This document shows, piece by piece, positions 32,198 through 41,461 of a DNA stretch of 64,000 nucleotides (position 1 is its first letter; each line of letters opens with the position of its first letter). The DNA is taken from positions 152,922-216,921 of IMG/VR virus record IMGVR_UViG_3300029914_000002; one strand, given 5' to 3'. Both the position numbers and the translations under genes were made by a program. The notes beneath the pieces were generated by a model. The model was not told the DNA's origin. It did not search any database and was given only the letters and a program-made list of their open reading frames with translations. The DNA is from a virus.

Positions 32198-35100
32198 ATG
32201 AGTACAAGATTAGATGCGAATGATAGATTAAAAGGATTAAGTTTTAAAAAACCTTGTATCGTTGCGACATTAGAAAATGTAAATTTAACAGGGTCAACTA
32301 ATGTAATTGATGGAGTATCTTTAAATTTAAATGATAGAATATTAGTCATAAATCAGATAGATCAGATAGATAATGGTATTTATATTGTTTCAAATGTTGG
32401 TACAGGTTCTGATGGCGTTTTATTACGAGCAAATGATTTTTCTACAAGTGATGATATATTTGCTGGAATTAACATTTATATTTTATCAGGAGATACATAT
32501 AATGATAGTTATTTCATATTAAATACCGAAAATCCTATATTAGATATTACTCCGTTATTTTTCTCTAATAAAAAAATGTTAGATACTCAAAATGTAAGTA
32601 ATAATCAAGTATTATTATATAATAATAATTCAATAATTGGTTATACAGGACTAACATATGATGGTAATACATTAGATATAAATGGTAATGTTAATATAAC
32701 AGGTAATACAACAGTAATTGGAAATATTATTTCAAATACAATATCTGTAACAGGAGGAACTTCAACTCAATTTTTAAAAGCTGATGGATCTATTGATTCA
32801 ACATCATATACTGATTTTAATTTATTTACTGGTGAAACATTTGATAGAATAAGTGGTGATACATATTTGAATAATTTATTAACAGGTGAAACATTTGATA
32901 GATTATCAGGTGATACATTTTTAAATGAATTATTAACAGGTGAAACATTTGATAGAATTTCAGGAGATACATTTTTAACTGAATTATTAACTGGTGAAAC
33001 ATTTGATAGAATTTCTGGAGACACAGTATTAAATGATTTAATTACAGGATTAACTTCAACAGTTAATAATAATTATAATTTATTAACAGGTGAAACATTT
33101 AATAGAATAAGTGGAGATACAGTATTAAATGATTTAATTGAAGAGTTATCAATAAATGCTCAAAATCAAATGAATAATGAAATTAATAATAGAATTTCAG
33201 GAGATACATTATTGAATAATTTACTAACTGGTGAAACATTTGATAGAATAAGCGGAGACACTTTTTTAAATGAATTATTAACAGGTGAAACATTTGATAG
33301 AATAAGCGGAGACACAATATTAAATAATTTAATTACTGGATTGACATCAACAGTTACGGATAATTATAATTTATTAACAGGTGAAACATTTAATAGAATT
33401 TCAGGAGACACATTTTTAAATAATTTAATTACAGGATTAACACAGAATATTATAAATAATTATGTACCTTATACTGGATCTACATCAAATATAGACTTAG
33501 GATATAATAATTTAACAGCTAGTTCAATTATTAAATCTGGTGGTACATCTAATCAATTTTTAAAGGCTGATGGAACTATTGATATAACTACATATTCAAA
33601 TACTGGTCATAGTCATTATCAATTATTTCAACCAAATGGTACAACTCCTTTTGTCTATACAGATAATGGTGGGTCATTTCATATTGATGGAAATATTATT
33701 CAATCAGGATCAACATATGAAACTCATACAGAACAAATATACACTACTAAAGATTATATTTATTTGAGAAGTGGAGCAACTTCTGGATTACCTGATGGAC
33801 AATATGCAGGATTTACAGCTAAATTATATGACGGATCTAATGATGGTCAATTAGTCTTTGATAATAAAGGCTTTGCAAGAGTTGGAGACGTAGGTAGTTT
33901 ATTGAAATTAGCAGCTATTCAAGAAACACCTACAGATACACAATTTACTTACTATGATGCTGCAACTTATTCATTAAAAACACGTGCTTTTTTAAGTGGT
34001 GATATTACAACGGCTTTAGGATTTACTCCTTATAACGCAACTAACCCATCTAATTATATAACAATTGGATCAGTTCCTGTTGTAGCTACAACAACTCCTT
34101 TAATAAATGGAATTGCTGCAATTGGAGCAAGTGGTAAATGGGCTGATGGAGCACATGTTCATCCAGTTGATACTTCAAGACAAGTTGCATTAAGCGGAAC
34201 TGGATTTGTAAAAAGCACATCAGGAACTATTAGTTATGACACTTCTACTTATATTCCAGTCACAGGAAATACAAATACAATAAACTTAGGTGTTAATAAT
34301 TTAACAGTAGATACAAATACTCTGTTTGTTGATTCTGTTCATCACTATTTAGGTATTACTACAAATAATCCTAATGCGTCAGTTGATATTGGAGGTTTTG
34401 GTACACCTTCTGATTATGGAGGAGGAACTGGTACGGCTAAAGTTTTAATTGCTGATAACGCGACAGGGTCATCTGGTGTTCAAATGTATAATTCTAATTC
34501 AGGAACAGCCTCTGATTTTAGATTTGCCATTTTTAATAATAATAAAAATGAATATATGGCATTTTCAACGCCAGCCGATACTAATACTAATACTTTATTT
34601 GGATTTGCAAGAAGTACATCTAATTATTTATTTAATAATTTAAATGGAGTAGGTGGCACTCTTAGAAATTTAACTATTGGTACGGTTGGAAGTTCTGACC
34701 TTATATTTGGAACTAACAATGTAGAAAATTTAAGAATAAAATCTGGAGGTAATGTCGGGATTGGAACTACTACTCCAGGAACGTTATTAGAAATAAGTAA
34801 CTCTGCAAATATATCTATTAATTCAATTTTAAGGATTAGAGACATTAATACTGGTGGTTCATATTTTGATATCGGTTCTGCTAATGGTAGTAGTGGATTA
34901 TTCATTAATCAAGGCTCTACTAAGATAATGCAAATTAGAAGTAGTGGAAATGTAGGATTTGGAACTTCATCAACCCCTAACGCAAGATTTAATATTTATA
35001 AAAGTGGAATAATTGATTATTTCAATATTACAAGTTCAGTTGATGGTGATGTGATGGTTATCTTAAATAATGGCAACGTCGGGATTGGAGCTACCACTCC

Positions 35101-38100
35101 AGACCAAAAATTATCAGTTTGGGGTGGTTCACAAAATATTATTGATCCAACAACTTTAGGTTCTGAAAGCTTAACTAATGGTACGTTATCTGGTGGAACT
35201 TCTTGGACTGCAACAAATGATTGTACTTTAGTATCTAATAACGCAACTTGGACTTTTTCTGGTGGAACTGCTTCAACTCTTACACAAACGAATGCTAATT
35301 TAACAGTTGCAGGAGTAGGATATAGATGGTATAAATTTGTTTATACAGTATCAGCTATTTCTGGAACTCCATCTGCATCAATAACAACATCTTTTGGCGG
35401 ATCAACAACTTCTCTTACTATAACAGCTGGAGCACAAACTACTTATTTTAAAGCAGCTACTACACCTACTGATTTTGTTATTACTTCTACTTTGGTATCA
35501 GGACAGACATTCACATTGGGTACGTTTTCGTTAAAAGAAGTTCAAGGTGGAAATTTAATAACTGGTGGATTGTTAACTGGTGGAGGTACAACTGGTATTA
35601 AAGTTTTAGCAAATGGAAATGTTGGAATTGGAACAACTACTCCTGGACAATTACTTGAAGTAAATAATGGGCACATAAATGTTTTAAATACCAATTATGG
35701 ACTTCTATTAGCTTCTAATCAAGCTCTAACTAGGAATGGAGCAAAACTTGTACTTGCTAACTCAAGTGCATTTACTTCTATGGGGTTGAGTACCGTAGGA
35801 GTTGAAAGAATTTCTATTGATAGTTCAGGGAACGTAGGTATTGGAGTAACTCCAACGTCTATGCTTACTCAAAAATCTACAACCGCATTAGAATCTGCTA
35901 CGTTAGGAACTGAATTAACAGCTTCTGGAGATACTTGGGGATTAGCAACAACTAAAAGCATAACTGCTTTTGCAAATTATGGATCTACTGTTGCTGGAAC
36001 AGTTGAAGTAACTTCAAATGCTCATGGATTTCCAGCTGGAACAACAACTAATGTTGTAATATCAGGAACTACTAATTATAATGGTACATACACAATAACA
36101 TATATTGATGTTAATAACTTTTATATTACGGCAACTTGGGTATCGAACGATGCAACTGGAACTGCAACTCAAACTGGTTGGTCTGGAACTTATGCTGGTG
36201 GATACACACACTCAACTGGAAATACAACAGCATTAACTGATTCTACATTGGTTCCAGTGGTTGGTAATTTATACCAAATAACTTATACAGTAACAAATAG
36301 GACGACAGGAACATTTACGATTACATTCGGCGGAGTTACATCTTATACTTATTCAGCAACAGGCTCATATGGTCCTAAAGCTGCAACAGTAGGAACATTA
36401 ACTATTGCTCCAACGACTGATTTTAATGGCACAATAATACTTTCAATTAAATTAATTGCATCATATTCTCCTATTTATGTTATTCAAGATAGTTCTTCTG
36501 CTAATACATTAGAAATTCGTAGTTCTTTAAATACTTCAGTAAATTTATTCATAGGTAAAAACTCTGGAAGATATAATACAACAGGTATTAATAATACTTC
36601 ACTTGGATCTGGAGCGTTACCGATAAATTCAACTGGATTTAATAATGTTGCAATTGGTGGTAGTGCTATGCAAGCGAATACAGCTGGATTTTCTAATATC
36701 TCTATAGGTTTTAATTCCCTTTTAAGCAATACTGTCGGTTATGCCAATACATCAATTGGTAATGCAACTCTACAAAATAATTCTATTGGTTATTATAACA
36801 CAGCAGTTGGTATAAGTGTTCTTGTCACTAACACAGCTGGGTATTATAATACAGGCATTGGAGCAAGCGCGCTTAGTTCAAATTCTACTGGATATTATAA
36901 CACTGCGATAGGAATTAATTCTATTAATTTAAATACTACTGGTTTTTATAATACTGCATTAGGTGGTAATTCTCTTAGTTCAAATTCAGTTGGATCATAC
37001 AATACTGCTGTTGGCTATTCATCGATAAGTAATATTGTATCTTCATATAATACTGCTATTGGTTATATATCTGGTCGTTATATAACTGGAGGGGTAACAA
37101 CTAATATCAATTCTTATAATTCTGTCTATATTGGAGCAAATACAATGGCATCTGCTGATGGCAATTCAAATGAAATAGTAATTGGATATAACGCAACTGG
37201 TAATGGAAGTAACTCAGTAACATTAGGTAATACATTAATTACTAAAACTATTTTACAGGGTAATACTGGTATTGGCGGATATACAACTCCTTTACATTTC
37301 TTAGATAATACTCAAACTCAGAATCAACGCACTGTTTATGGATTAAACGTGGTGATGAATGCTACTAATCTTCAACAAGATATAGTATCTACAGGTAATG
37401 ATGAACCACTTTTAAATCAATACTATGCCTGGAAATTTACCGCAAGTGCTGCAAACACAATGGGTTCGTTATCAGTTAGATTGAAGAAAATAGGTACTGT
37501 TACAAATACAACAGATTATATTAGACTTAAATTATATTCAGATACAGGTACAGCCCCAAATGCTTTATTATACACTTCTGATCAGGTTAAAATGGGCACA
37601 TTAACGACTTCTTATGTTGAATACTTGTTTGGTGGAGACTATACGATGGTTAATGGTACTTCATATTGGTTAGTAGTTGAAAGAAGTGCATCGGTAACAG
37701 GAGGAGGTTCAATTACAGTTGATAGAAATTCTAATTCTTTAAGTACGACAAATGTTGTAACTCCTGCGAGTGGAGATTGGACAATAAATACAGGTTTAGG
37801 AAGATATATTATTTATGGACAGACTCCAAGGGGTATTTATGTAACCTCTACAAATTATGTTGGAGTTTATGGAAGCTCTACAAATAGTTATGGAGTTCAA
37901 GGAATCTCTACAAATAGTGGTGGAGTTTATGGAATCTCTACAAATAGTTATGGAGTTTACGGAAACTCTACAAATAGTACTGGAGTTAATGGAAACTCTA
38001 CAAATAGTTATGGAGTTCAAGGAATCTCTACAAATAGTGCTGGAGTTAATGGAAACTCTACAAATAATTATGGAGTTTATGGACAATCAAGTAGTTCTTA

Positions 38101-38656
38101 TGGATTAGGCGGTATATCAACAACTGGAGTTGGATTTATTGGTATATCAACAAATTCATCTGGTGGAGCAATGTATATAGGTGATGGGGTAGATAAATTA
38201 ACCCAAAACAATACTGGTTCTGTACTTATAATGTCAAGACGTGTTGATGGTAACTCCACATATGCAGTAAGTGGTAATTTATTAAATATAACTGATAACC
38301 CAACCAACTGTACATCAGTTTCAGGAGCATTAATTTCAGGTACAATAGTATCTACTGAAAGATTTAGAATTGATCCTCGTGTAGTTGATGGAGCGAGTGC
38401 AGTAGGAGCATTTACAGATACATCAAGTGCTTTAGCAAATGCAACAGCTAAGTTATTTTCATTCAGAAATAATGGGGTTGAAAAAGCGTATGTTGGAGCA
38501 ACTGGTAGTTTAGTAGTTCAGGGAGTAATAATGCCACAACAAGCAACTACTGCAGCAGCACCAGCATATGTTAAAGGTGGAATGTATTTCGATACTACCT
38601 TGAATAAGATGAGAATTGGTGGTGCAACAGGTTGGGAGACGATTACGAGCGTATAA
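32198..38656 (+). CDS. Giant tail fibre/adhesin, 2152 residues
   Basis: The N-terminal ~120 residues (PCIVATLENVNLTGSTNVIDG...LNDRILVINQ) match the virion-attachment head domain of many phage fibres. Residues about 205-420 are repeats of LLTGETFDRISGDTFLN, helical stalk-like. Several GNVGIGTTTPG modules (about residue 850 onward) alternate with Ig-like inserts. Residues about 1450-1630 are a YadA-type left-handed beta-roll (NNTSLGSGAL, NNVAIGGSAM, YNTAIG). Residues 1884-1963 are eight 10-residue STNSYGVYGN units. The C-terminus (VKGGMYFDTTLNKMRIGG..GWETI) is a common fibre tip. Base composition and codon use look richer in G+C than neighbours, suggesting mosaic acquisition. It probably recognises the host surface. 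Confidence 0.92.
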   Translation: MSTRLDANDRLKGLSFKKPCIVATLENVNLTGSTNVIDGVSLNLNDRILVINQIDQIDNGIYIVSNVGTGSDGVLLRANDFSTSDDIFAGINIYILSGDTYNDSYFILNTENPILDITPLFFSNKKMLDTQNVSNNQVLLYNNNSIIGYTGLTYDGNTLDINGNVNITGNTTVIGNIISNTISVTGGTSTQFLKADGSIDSTSYTDFNLFTGETFDRISGDTYLNNLLTGETFDRLSGDTFLNELLTGETFDRISGDTFLTELLTGETFDRISGDTVLNDLITGLTSTVNNNYNLLTGETFNRISGDTVLNDLIEELSINAQNQMNNEINNRISGDTLLNNLLTGETFDRISGDTFLNELLTGETFDRISGDTILNNLITGLTSTVTDNYNLLTGETFNRISGDTFLNNLITGLTQNIINNYVPYTGSTSNIDLGYNNLTASSIIKSGGTSNQFLKADGTIDITTYSNTGHSHYQLFQPNGTTPFVYTDNGGSFHIDGNIIQSGSTYETHTEQIYTTKDYIYLRSGATSGLPDGQYAGFTAKLYDGSNDGQLVFDNKGFARVGDVGSLLKLAAIQETPTDTQFTYYDAATYSLKTRAFLSGDITTALGFTPYNATNPSNYITIGSVPVVATTTPLINGIAAIGASGKWADGAHVHPVDTSRQVALSGTGFVKSTSGTISYDTSTYIPVTGNTNTINLGVNNLTVDTNTLFVDSVHHYLGITTNNPNASVDIGGFGTPSDYGGGTGTAKVLIADNATGSSGVQMYNSNSGTASDFRFAIFNNNKNEYMAFSTPADTNTNTLFGFARSTSNYLFNNLNGVGGTLRNLTIGTVGSSDLIFGTNNVENLRIKSGGNVGIGTTTPGTLLEISNSANISINSILRIRDINTGGSYFDIGSANGSSGLFINQGSTKIMQIRSSGNVGFGTSSTPNARFNIYKSGIIDYFNITSSVDGDVMVILNNGNVGIGATTPDQKLSVWGGSQNIIDPTTLGSESLTNGTLSGGTSWTATNDCTLVSNNATWTFSGGTASTLTQTNANLTVAGVGYRWYKFVYTVSAISGTPSASITTSFGGSTTSLTITAGAQTTYFKAATTPTDFVITSTLVSGQTFTLGTFSLKEVQGGNLITGGLLTGGGTTGIKVLANGNVGIGTTTPGQLLEVNNGHINVLNTNYGLLLASNQALTRNGAKLVLANSSAFTSMGLSTVGVERISIDSSGNVGIGVTPTSMLTQKSTTALESATLGTELTASGDTWGLATTKSITAFANYGSTVAGTVEVTSNAHGFPAGTTTNVVISGTTNYNGTYTITYIDVNNFYITATWVSNDATGTATQTGWSGTYAGGYTHSTGNTTALTDSTLVPVVGNLYQITYTVTNRTTGTFTITFGGVTSYTYSATGSYGPKAATVGTLTIAPTTDFNGTIILSIKLIASYSPIYVIQDSSSANTLEIRSSLNTSVNLFIGKNSGRYNTTGINNTSLGSGALPINSTGFNNVAIGGSAMQANTAGFSNISIGFNSLLSNTVGYANTSIGNATLQNNSIGYYNTAVGISVLVTNTAGYYNTGIGASALSSNSTGYYNTAIGINSINLNTTGFYNTALGGNSLSSNSVGSYNTAVGYSSISNIVSSYNTAIGYISGRYITGGVTTNINSYNSVYIGANTMASADGNSNEIVIGYNATGNGSNSVTLGNTLITKTILQGNTGIGGYTTPLHFLDNTQTQNQRTVYGLNVVMNATNLQQDIVSTGNDEPLLNQYYAWKFTASAANTMGSLSVRLKKIGTVTNTTDYIRLKLYSDTGTAPNALLYTSDQVKMGTLTTSYVEYLFGGDYTMVNGTSYWLVVERSASVTGGGSITVDRNSNSLSTTNVVTPASGDWTINTGLGRYIIYGQTPRGIYVTSTNYVGVYGSSTNSYGVQGISTNSGGVYGISTNSYGVYGNSTNSTGVNGNSTNSYGVQGISTNSAGVNGNSTNNYGVYGQSSSSYGLGGISTTGVGFIGISTNSSGGAMYIGDGVDKLTQNNTGSVLIMSRRVDGNSTYAVSGNLLNITDNPTNCTSVSGALISGTIVSTERFRIDPRVVDGASAVGAFTDTSSALANATAKLFSFRNNGVEKAYVGATGSLVVQGVIMPQQATTAAAPAYVKGGMYFDTTLNKMRIGGATGWETITSV
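37847..38086 (+). repeat. 30-bp in-frame repeats in fibre gene, eight copies
   Basis: Eight 30-bp units encode STN-x-x-GV-x-G-x decapeptides (for example STNSYGVYGN, STNSTGVNGN, STNSYGVQGI). Units are similar but not identical, and some DNA blocks are shared between non-adjacent units, consistent with recombination or slippage within the array. Confidence 0.9.
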
Positions 38657-38672
38657 AAAACAATAATATATT

Positions 38673-39173
38673 ATGTGGATAACAATGATTTCAGTTTTTG
38701 TACTTTACAATTTATTCATTCTTTTAAAATATGGATGGTTAAATTCGATATCAGCAAGCTACTACAGTTTACCTGATGAATATATAAAAATAAAATGGAA
38801 TAATAATGTAGTATTAACTTTACCTATTAAATATAATTCATTATTTCTTTTATTTTGCTTAGGATATGCAATACCAACCTTATTCTTAGTAACCGATGGA
38901 TTTATGTTTTTTGCTTGTGGGTTAATTTGTTTTGTAGGCATAGCGTCAGCATTCAGACTTGATAGTTTTACAGCAAATATGCATCAATATAGTGCGTTAG
39001 GAGCAGTAGTATTAAGTCAACTATCATTAATATTTTTCTATCATTTATATTATTTAGTTATTATTACCGCAGTAAGTGCAGTAATATTATACTTACTTAA
39101 TAAAAAATTACCTCAATGGATGTATATACTAGAATGGATTGCGTTTTGGACGGTTGCAATAGCTTTATTATAA
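38673..39173 (+). CDS. Multi-pass membrane protein
   Basis: 166 residues with about five hydrophobic segments (starting MWITMISVFVLYNLFILL; then LFLLFCLGYAIPTLFLV, FFACGLICFVGIASA, SLIFFYHLYYLVIITAVSAV and WIAFWTVAIALL). It follows the giant fibre gene by 16 nt and is rightward, so probably coexpressed late. Position after a fibre gene and the membrane nature would suit a holin-like or superinfection-related role, but five segments is more than in typical holins. Function unknown. Confidence 0.7.
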   Translation: MWITMISVFVLYNLFILLKYGWLNSISASYYSLPDEYIKIKWNNNVVLTLPIKYNSLFLLFCLGYAIPTLFLVTDGFMFFACGLICFVGIASAFRLDSFTANMHQYSALGAVVLSQLSLIFFYHLYYLVIITAVSAVILYLLNKKLPQWMYILEWIAFWTVAIALL

Positions 39174-39180
39174 ATAATTT

Positions 39181-40962
39181 TTAATCTAATGATATATTAT
39201 TAATAGATTTATATTTATTGATTAATGTTTCACGATTACTAAATCCTCTACTACGTGGACTAATAATAACAATTGGTGAACTTTGAGCAGCTTTATAAAC
39301 TGAAATTTTCATTTTATTAACTGCAAAATTGACTTGCTCATCCCATTGTTTAATGTCATATTTATATACTTCATCCATTTTAGGAAAATAATCAATATTC
39401 AAAGATTTATTTTTATAATCTAAAATTAAATCATCTCTTGTTTTTCTATCACGTATTAATGAAGCACATATACCACTTTGTACCCAATAATCAATTGGAT
39501 CTTCATTTGCATCAGGTAATTCTGCAGCGGGTTTAAATTTACCATTATATAAATCATATGGTACTATTTCATCATTATATAATTCTTTATTAATATATTC
39601 AGATAATTCATATAATTCAACTTTAGTTAAATCTCCAATAATAGCATGAACGCCAATACTTCCAATGTCATGAAAGGAAGACCAAGAAAGCACTATTTCT
39701 GTTTGATTGCCTGTTGAAACGATACCACTTTTAAATCTATGAGTATCTTCTAAACCTAATACAGTTCTTAATACTGCATGTATTGAAGCTTTACCCGTAT
39801 CACTTAGTTTAGGCGCATTTTTCATATGTACATCATCTACATTTAATATTTCATCAACTGTTGATTGAATAGGTTGCCAATATGTAATCATTCCTAATTT
39901 TTCATCTAATTGATTTACATAACTTTTAGATTTAGTATTCAATGAAGATGGATTTGAAATGAATATAGTGTGTTCTTTGCCCATAGCACGATAAACCAAT
40001 GCTGCTACAATAGACGAATCAAGTCCGCCAGATACATGAACCTGAGCATTTTCAATACCTGATAATTTAAAAAATTCTTTCTGCTCAAATATAATAGCTT
40101 CAGTTATTTCTTTATATTTACTATCATTACTGCCTAATATTGGTTCACAATCTTTTAATCTGAATGTTTCAGTTTTTTCTTCAAATTTAGGAAGTTCTTT
40201 AACTAATCTTCCATAACTATTATATACAAGAGAAGCACCATCATAAATTATAATATTTTTAACTATATCACCGCAACCAACTGAATTTACTGAAATAACT
40301 GGAACCATATTATTTTTGGCAATTTTAGAAAATAAATTTTTTCTAATTTTTTGCTTTCCATAATAAAAATAAGATTGATTAGGTATAATCAAAATTTCAG
40401 CACCCATATCAACCATTTCTCGTGAAATATCTCTACTATGATTCATAAACCAAGCATCTTCACAAATTGGTGTACCTATAATGGTTTTACCAATACTTGG
40501 TAAATTAACTTCGAACACTTTAGTTTCAGTTCCTTCTGTAAAATATTTTCTATCTTCATGATGGTCTGTATCAGCTAATAATTGTTTATCATATGTACGA
40601 ATTCCATTATCATCAATTACAGCTACTGAATTTTTTAAAATTGGAAATCCATTTCTATTTATACCATGAGATGATACAAATCCAATTACAATTATTCCAC
40701 ACAATCCTAATTCTTTTCTATATTCTTCAATTTTTTTCAACCTTGAAATTTGGTCACGAATAAAATCCTCTCTATCCCAAAGAGAACCACAGCAATATCC
40801 ACTAATAGCTGTTTCTGGAAACACTGATATATCTACATTATCATCATAACTAGCATGATTTTTATCCAACTTTAAACAATTTAAAATTTTTCTGGTATTA
40901 CCGATTAAATCTCCTGTAACTGTATTAATTTGGTGTACTGAAATATTTGCATTTTCAATCAT
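39181..40962 (-). CDS. nadE: Glutamine-dependent NAD+ synthetase
   Basis: 593 residues from ATG 40962 (MIENANISVHQINTVTGD); the frame extends upstream to 41007 but that part overlaps the promoter. The N-terminal nitrilase/glutaminase domain has the Glu-Lys-Cys triad (FPETAISGY, YDKQLLAD, GTPICEDAWF). The C-terminal synthetase domain has the ATP loop VHVSGGLDSSIVAAL and STGNQTEI. It makes NAD+ from NaAD using glutamine. In a phage it may maintain NAD+ against host NADase defence or supply the ADP-ribosyltransferase; this is inference. A Bacteroidota-type promoter precedes it. Confidence 0.95.
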   Translation of the reverse strand: MIENANISVHQINTVTGDLIGNTRKILNCLKLDKNHASYDDNVDISVFPETAISGYCCGSLWDREDFIRDQISRLKKIEEYRKELGLCGIIVIGFVSSHGINRNGFPILKNSVAVIDDNGIRTYDKQLLADTDHHEDRKYFTEGTETKVFEVNLPSIGKTIIGTPICEDAWFMNHSRDISREMVDMGAEILIIPNQSYFYYGKQKIRKNLFSKIAKNNMVPVISVNSVGCGDIVKNIIIYDGASLVYNSYGRLVKELPKFEEKTETFRLKDCEPILGSNDSKYKEITEAIIFEQKEFFKLSGIENAQVHVSGGLDSSIVAALVYRAMGKEHTIFISNPSSLNTKSKSYVNQLDEKLGMITYWQPIQSTVDEILNVDDVHMKNAPKLSDTGKASIHAVLRTVLGLEDTHRFKSGIVSTGNQTEIVLSWSSFHDIGSIGVHAIIGDLTKVELYELSEYINKELYNDEIVPYDLYNGKFKPAAELPDANEDPIDYWVQSGICASLIRDRKTRDDLILDYKNKSLNIDYFPKMDEVYKYDIKQWDEQVNFAVNKMKISVYKAAQSSPIVIISPRSRGFSNRETLINKYKSINNISLD

Positions 40963-40989
40963 AATATATAAATGTTTTAAATTTGAGTA

Positions 40990-40997
40990 CAAAGATA
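40990..40997 (-). promoter_or_regulatory. Bacteroidota-type -7 box TATCTTTG
   Basis: On the minus strand TATCTTTG matches TAnnTTTG, the -7 element of the Bacteroidota primary sigma factor. A TTTG (TTTTTTTG) sits about 20 nt further upstream as a -33 element. It lies 28 nt before the nadE ATG, giving a transcript start about 20 nt upstream of the gene; nadE is therefore probably transcribed early by host polymerase. Confidence 0.7.
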
Positions 40998-41020
40998 CAT
41001 ATAACAATTGATATAAACAA

Positions 41021-41051
41021 AAAAACTCATAAAAATATTTATGAGTTTTTT
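41021..41051. terminator. Rho-independent terminator
   Basis: AAAACTCATAAAAATATTTATGAGTTTT forms a stem with T tract on both sides. It terminates the small leftward gene at 41103-41282 just upstream of the nadE promoter, insulating the two. Confidence 0.85.
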
Positions 41052-41102
41052 AAAATTAAAAAATTTGGTCATCTTATCAATAAAACGATCAAAATTTTTT
41101 AA

Positions 41103-41282
41103 TTATTGAATTGAAGCTTGTTCTTTTGGTGCATTAGCAATGTTTTGTGCGTTTACTTGATCATTAGCTTCCTTAGTAACTTTTAATAAAAGAGTATTTA
41201 CTACTTTATAAGGCATTTCAGATAATGCACCCAATATTAAATTTACTTCTTCTACTGTGAATTCAAATTTCAAATTTTCCAT
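41103..41282 (-). CDS. Small conserved-looking phage protein
   Basis: 59 residues: MENLKFEFTVEEVNLILGAL, then SEMPYKVVNTLLLKVTKEA and a Q/A-rich tail ending EQASIQ. The motif TVEEVNLIL.AL...PY..V..L recalls a family of very short proteins frequent in phages and prophages, of unknown function. The start is the only ATG in the frame; the gene ends 50 nt before a terminator. It is shorter than most gene-finders keep, but codon use and the alternating helix pattern look real. Confidence 0.7.
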   Translation of the reverse strand: MENLKFEFTVEEVNLILGALSEMPYKVVNTLLLKVTKEANDQVNAQNIANAPKEQASIQ

Positions 41283-41461
41283 AACTATATTTTTTTGTTT
41301 ATATCTATAACAAAATAAATAAAAAGTTTAAACTTATTATAAAAAATATAATAAAAAATTACATAAAAAATAAATAATTTATAATATGAGAATATAATGT
41401 AAATCTAACTACCAATTTCACGACGGGCGGTTCATTTTTTATATATATTAATAAAAAAATT
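41283..41461. other. Intergenic region with GC-rich islet
   Basis: 179 bp between the small leftward gene and a GIY-YIG gene. It is A/T-rich apart from CACGACGGGCGG at 41419-41430, which stands out sharply. A TTTTTTATATATATTAATAAA box at 41435-41455 precedes the endonuclease gene. No ORF or hairpin of note was seen. Confidence 0.6.
41435..41455 (+). promoter_or_regulatory. Late-promoter-like TTTTTATATATATTAATA motif
   Basis: It lies within 30 nt of the ATG at 41462 and belongs to the TTTATATATAA class. Confidence 0.45.

Noticed and set aside
32767-33024. Minus-strand ORF with SPEILSNVSPVNN repeats
   Set aside because: Mirror of the GETFDRISGDT repeats in the fibre gene.
37847-38086. Regular 30-bp repeats that look like a CRISPR array
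   Set aside because: They are in frame inside the tail-fibre gene, encode decapeptides, have no unique spacers and no cas genes are near.
37796-38108. ORFs on both strands overlapping the fibre repeats
   Set aside because: They are shadows created by the 30-bp repeat; the fibre frame spans the whole region.
40963-41007. Longer nadE N-terminus starting at 41007
   Set aside because: It would cover the TATCTTTG promoter; family alignment supports the start MIENANISVHQ.
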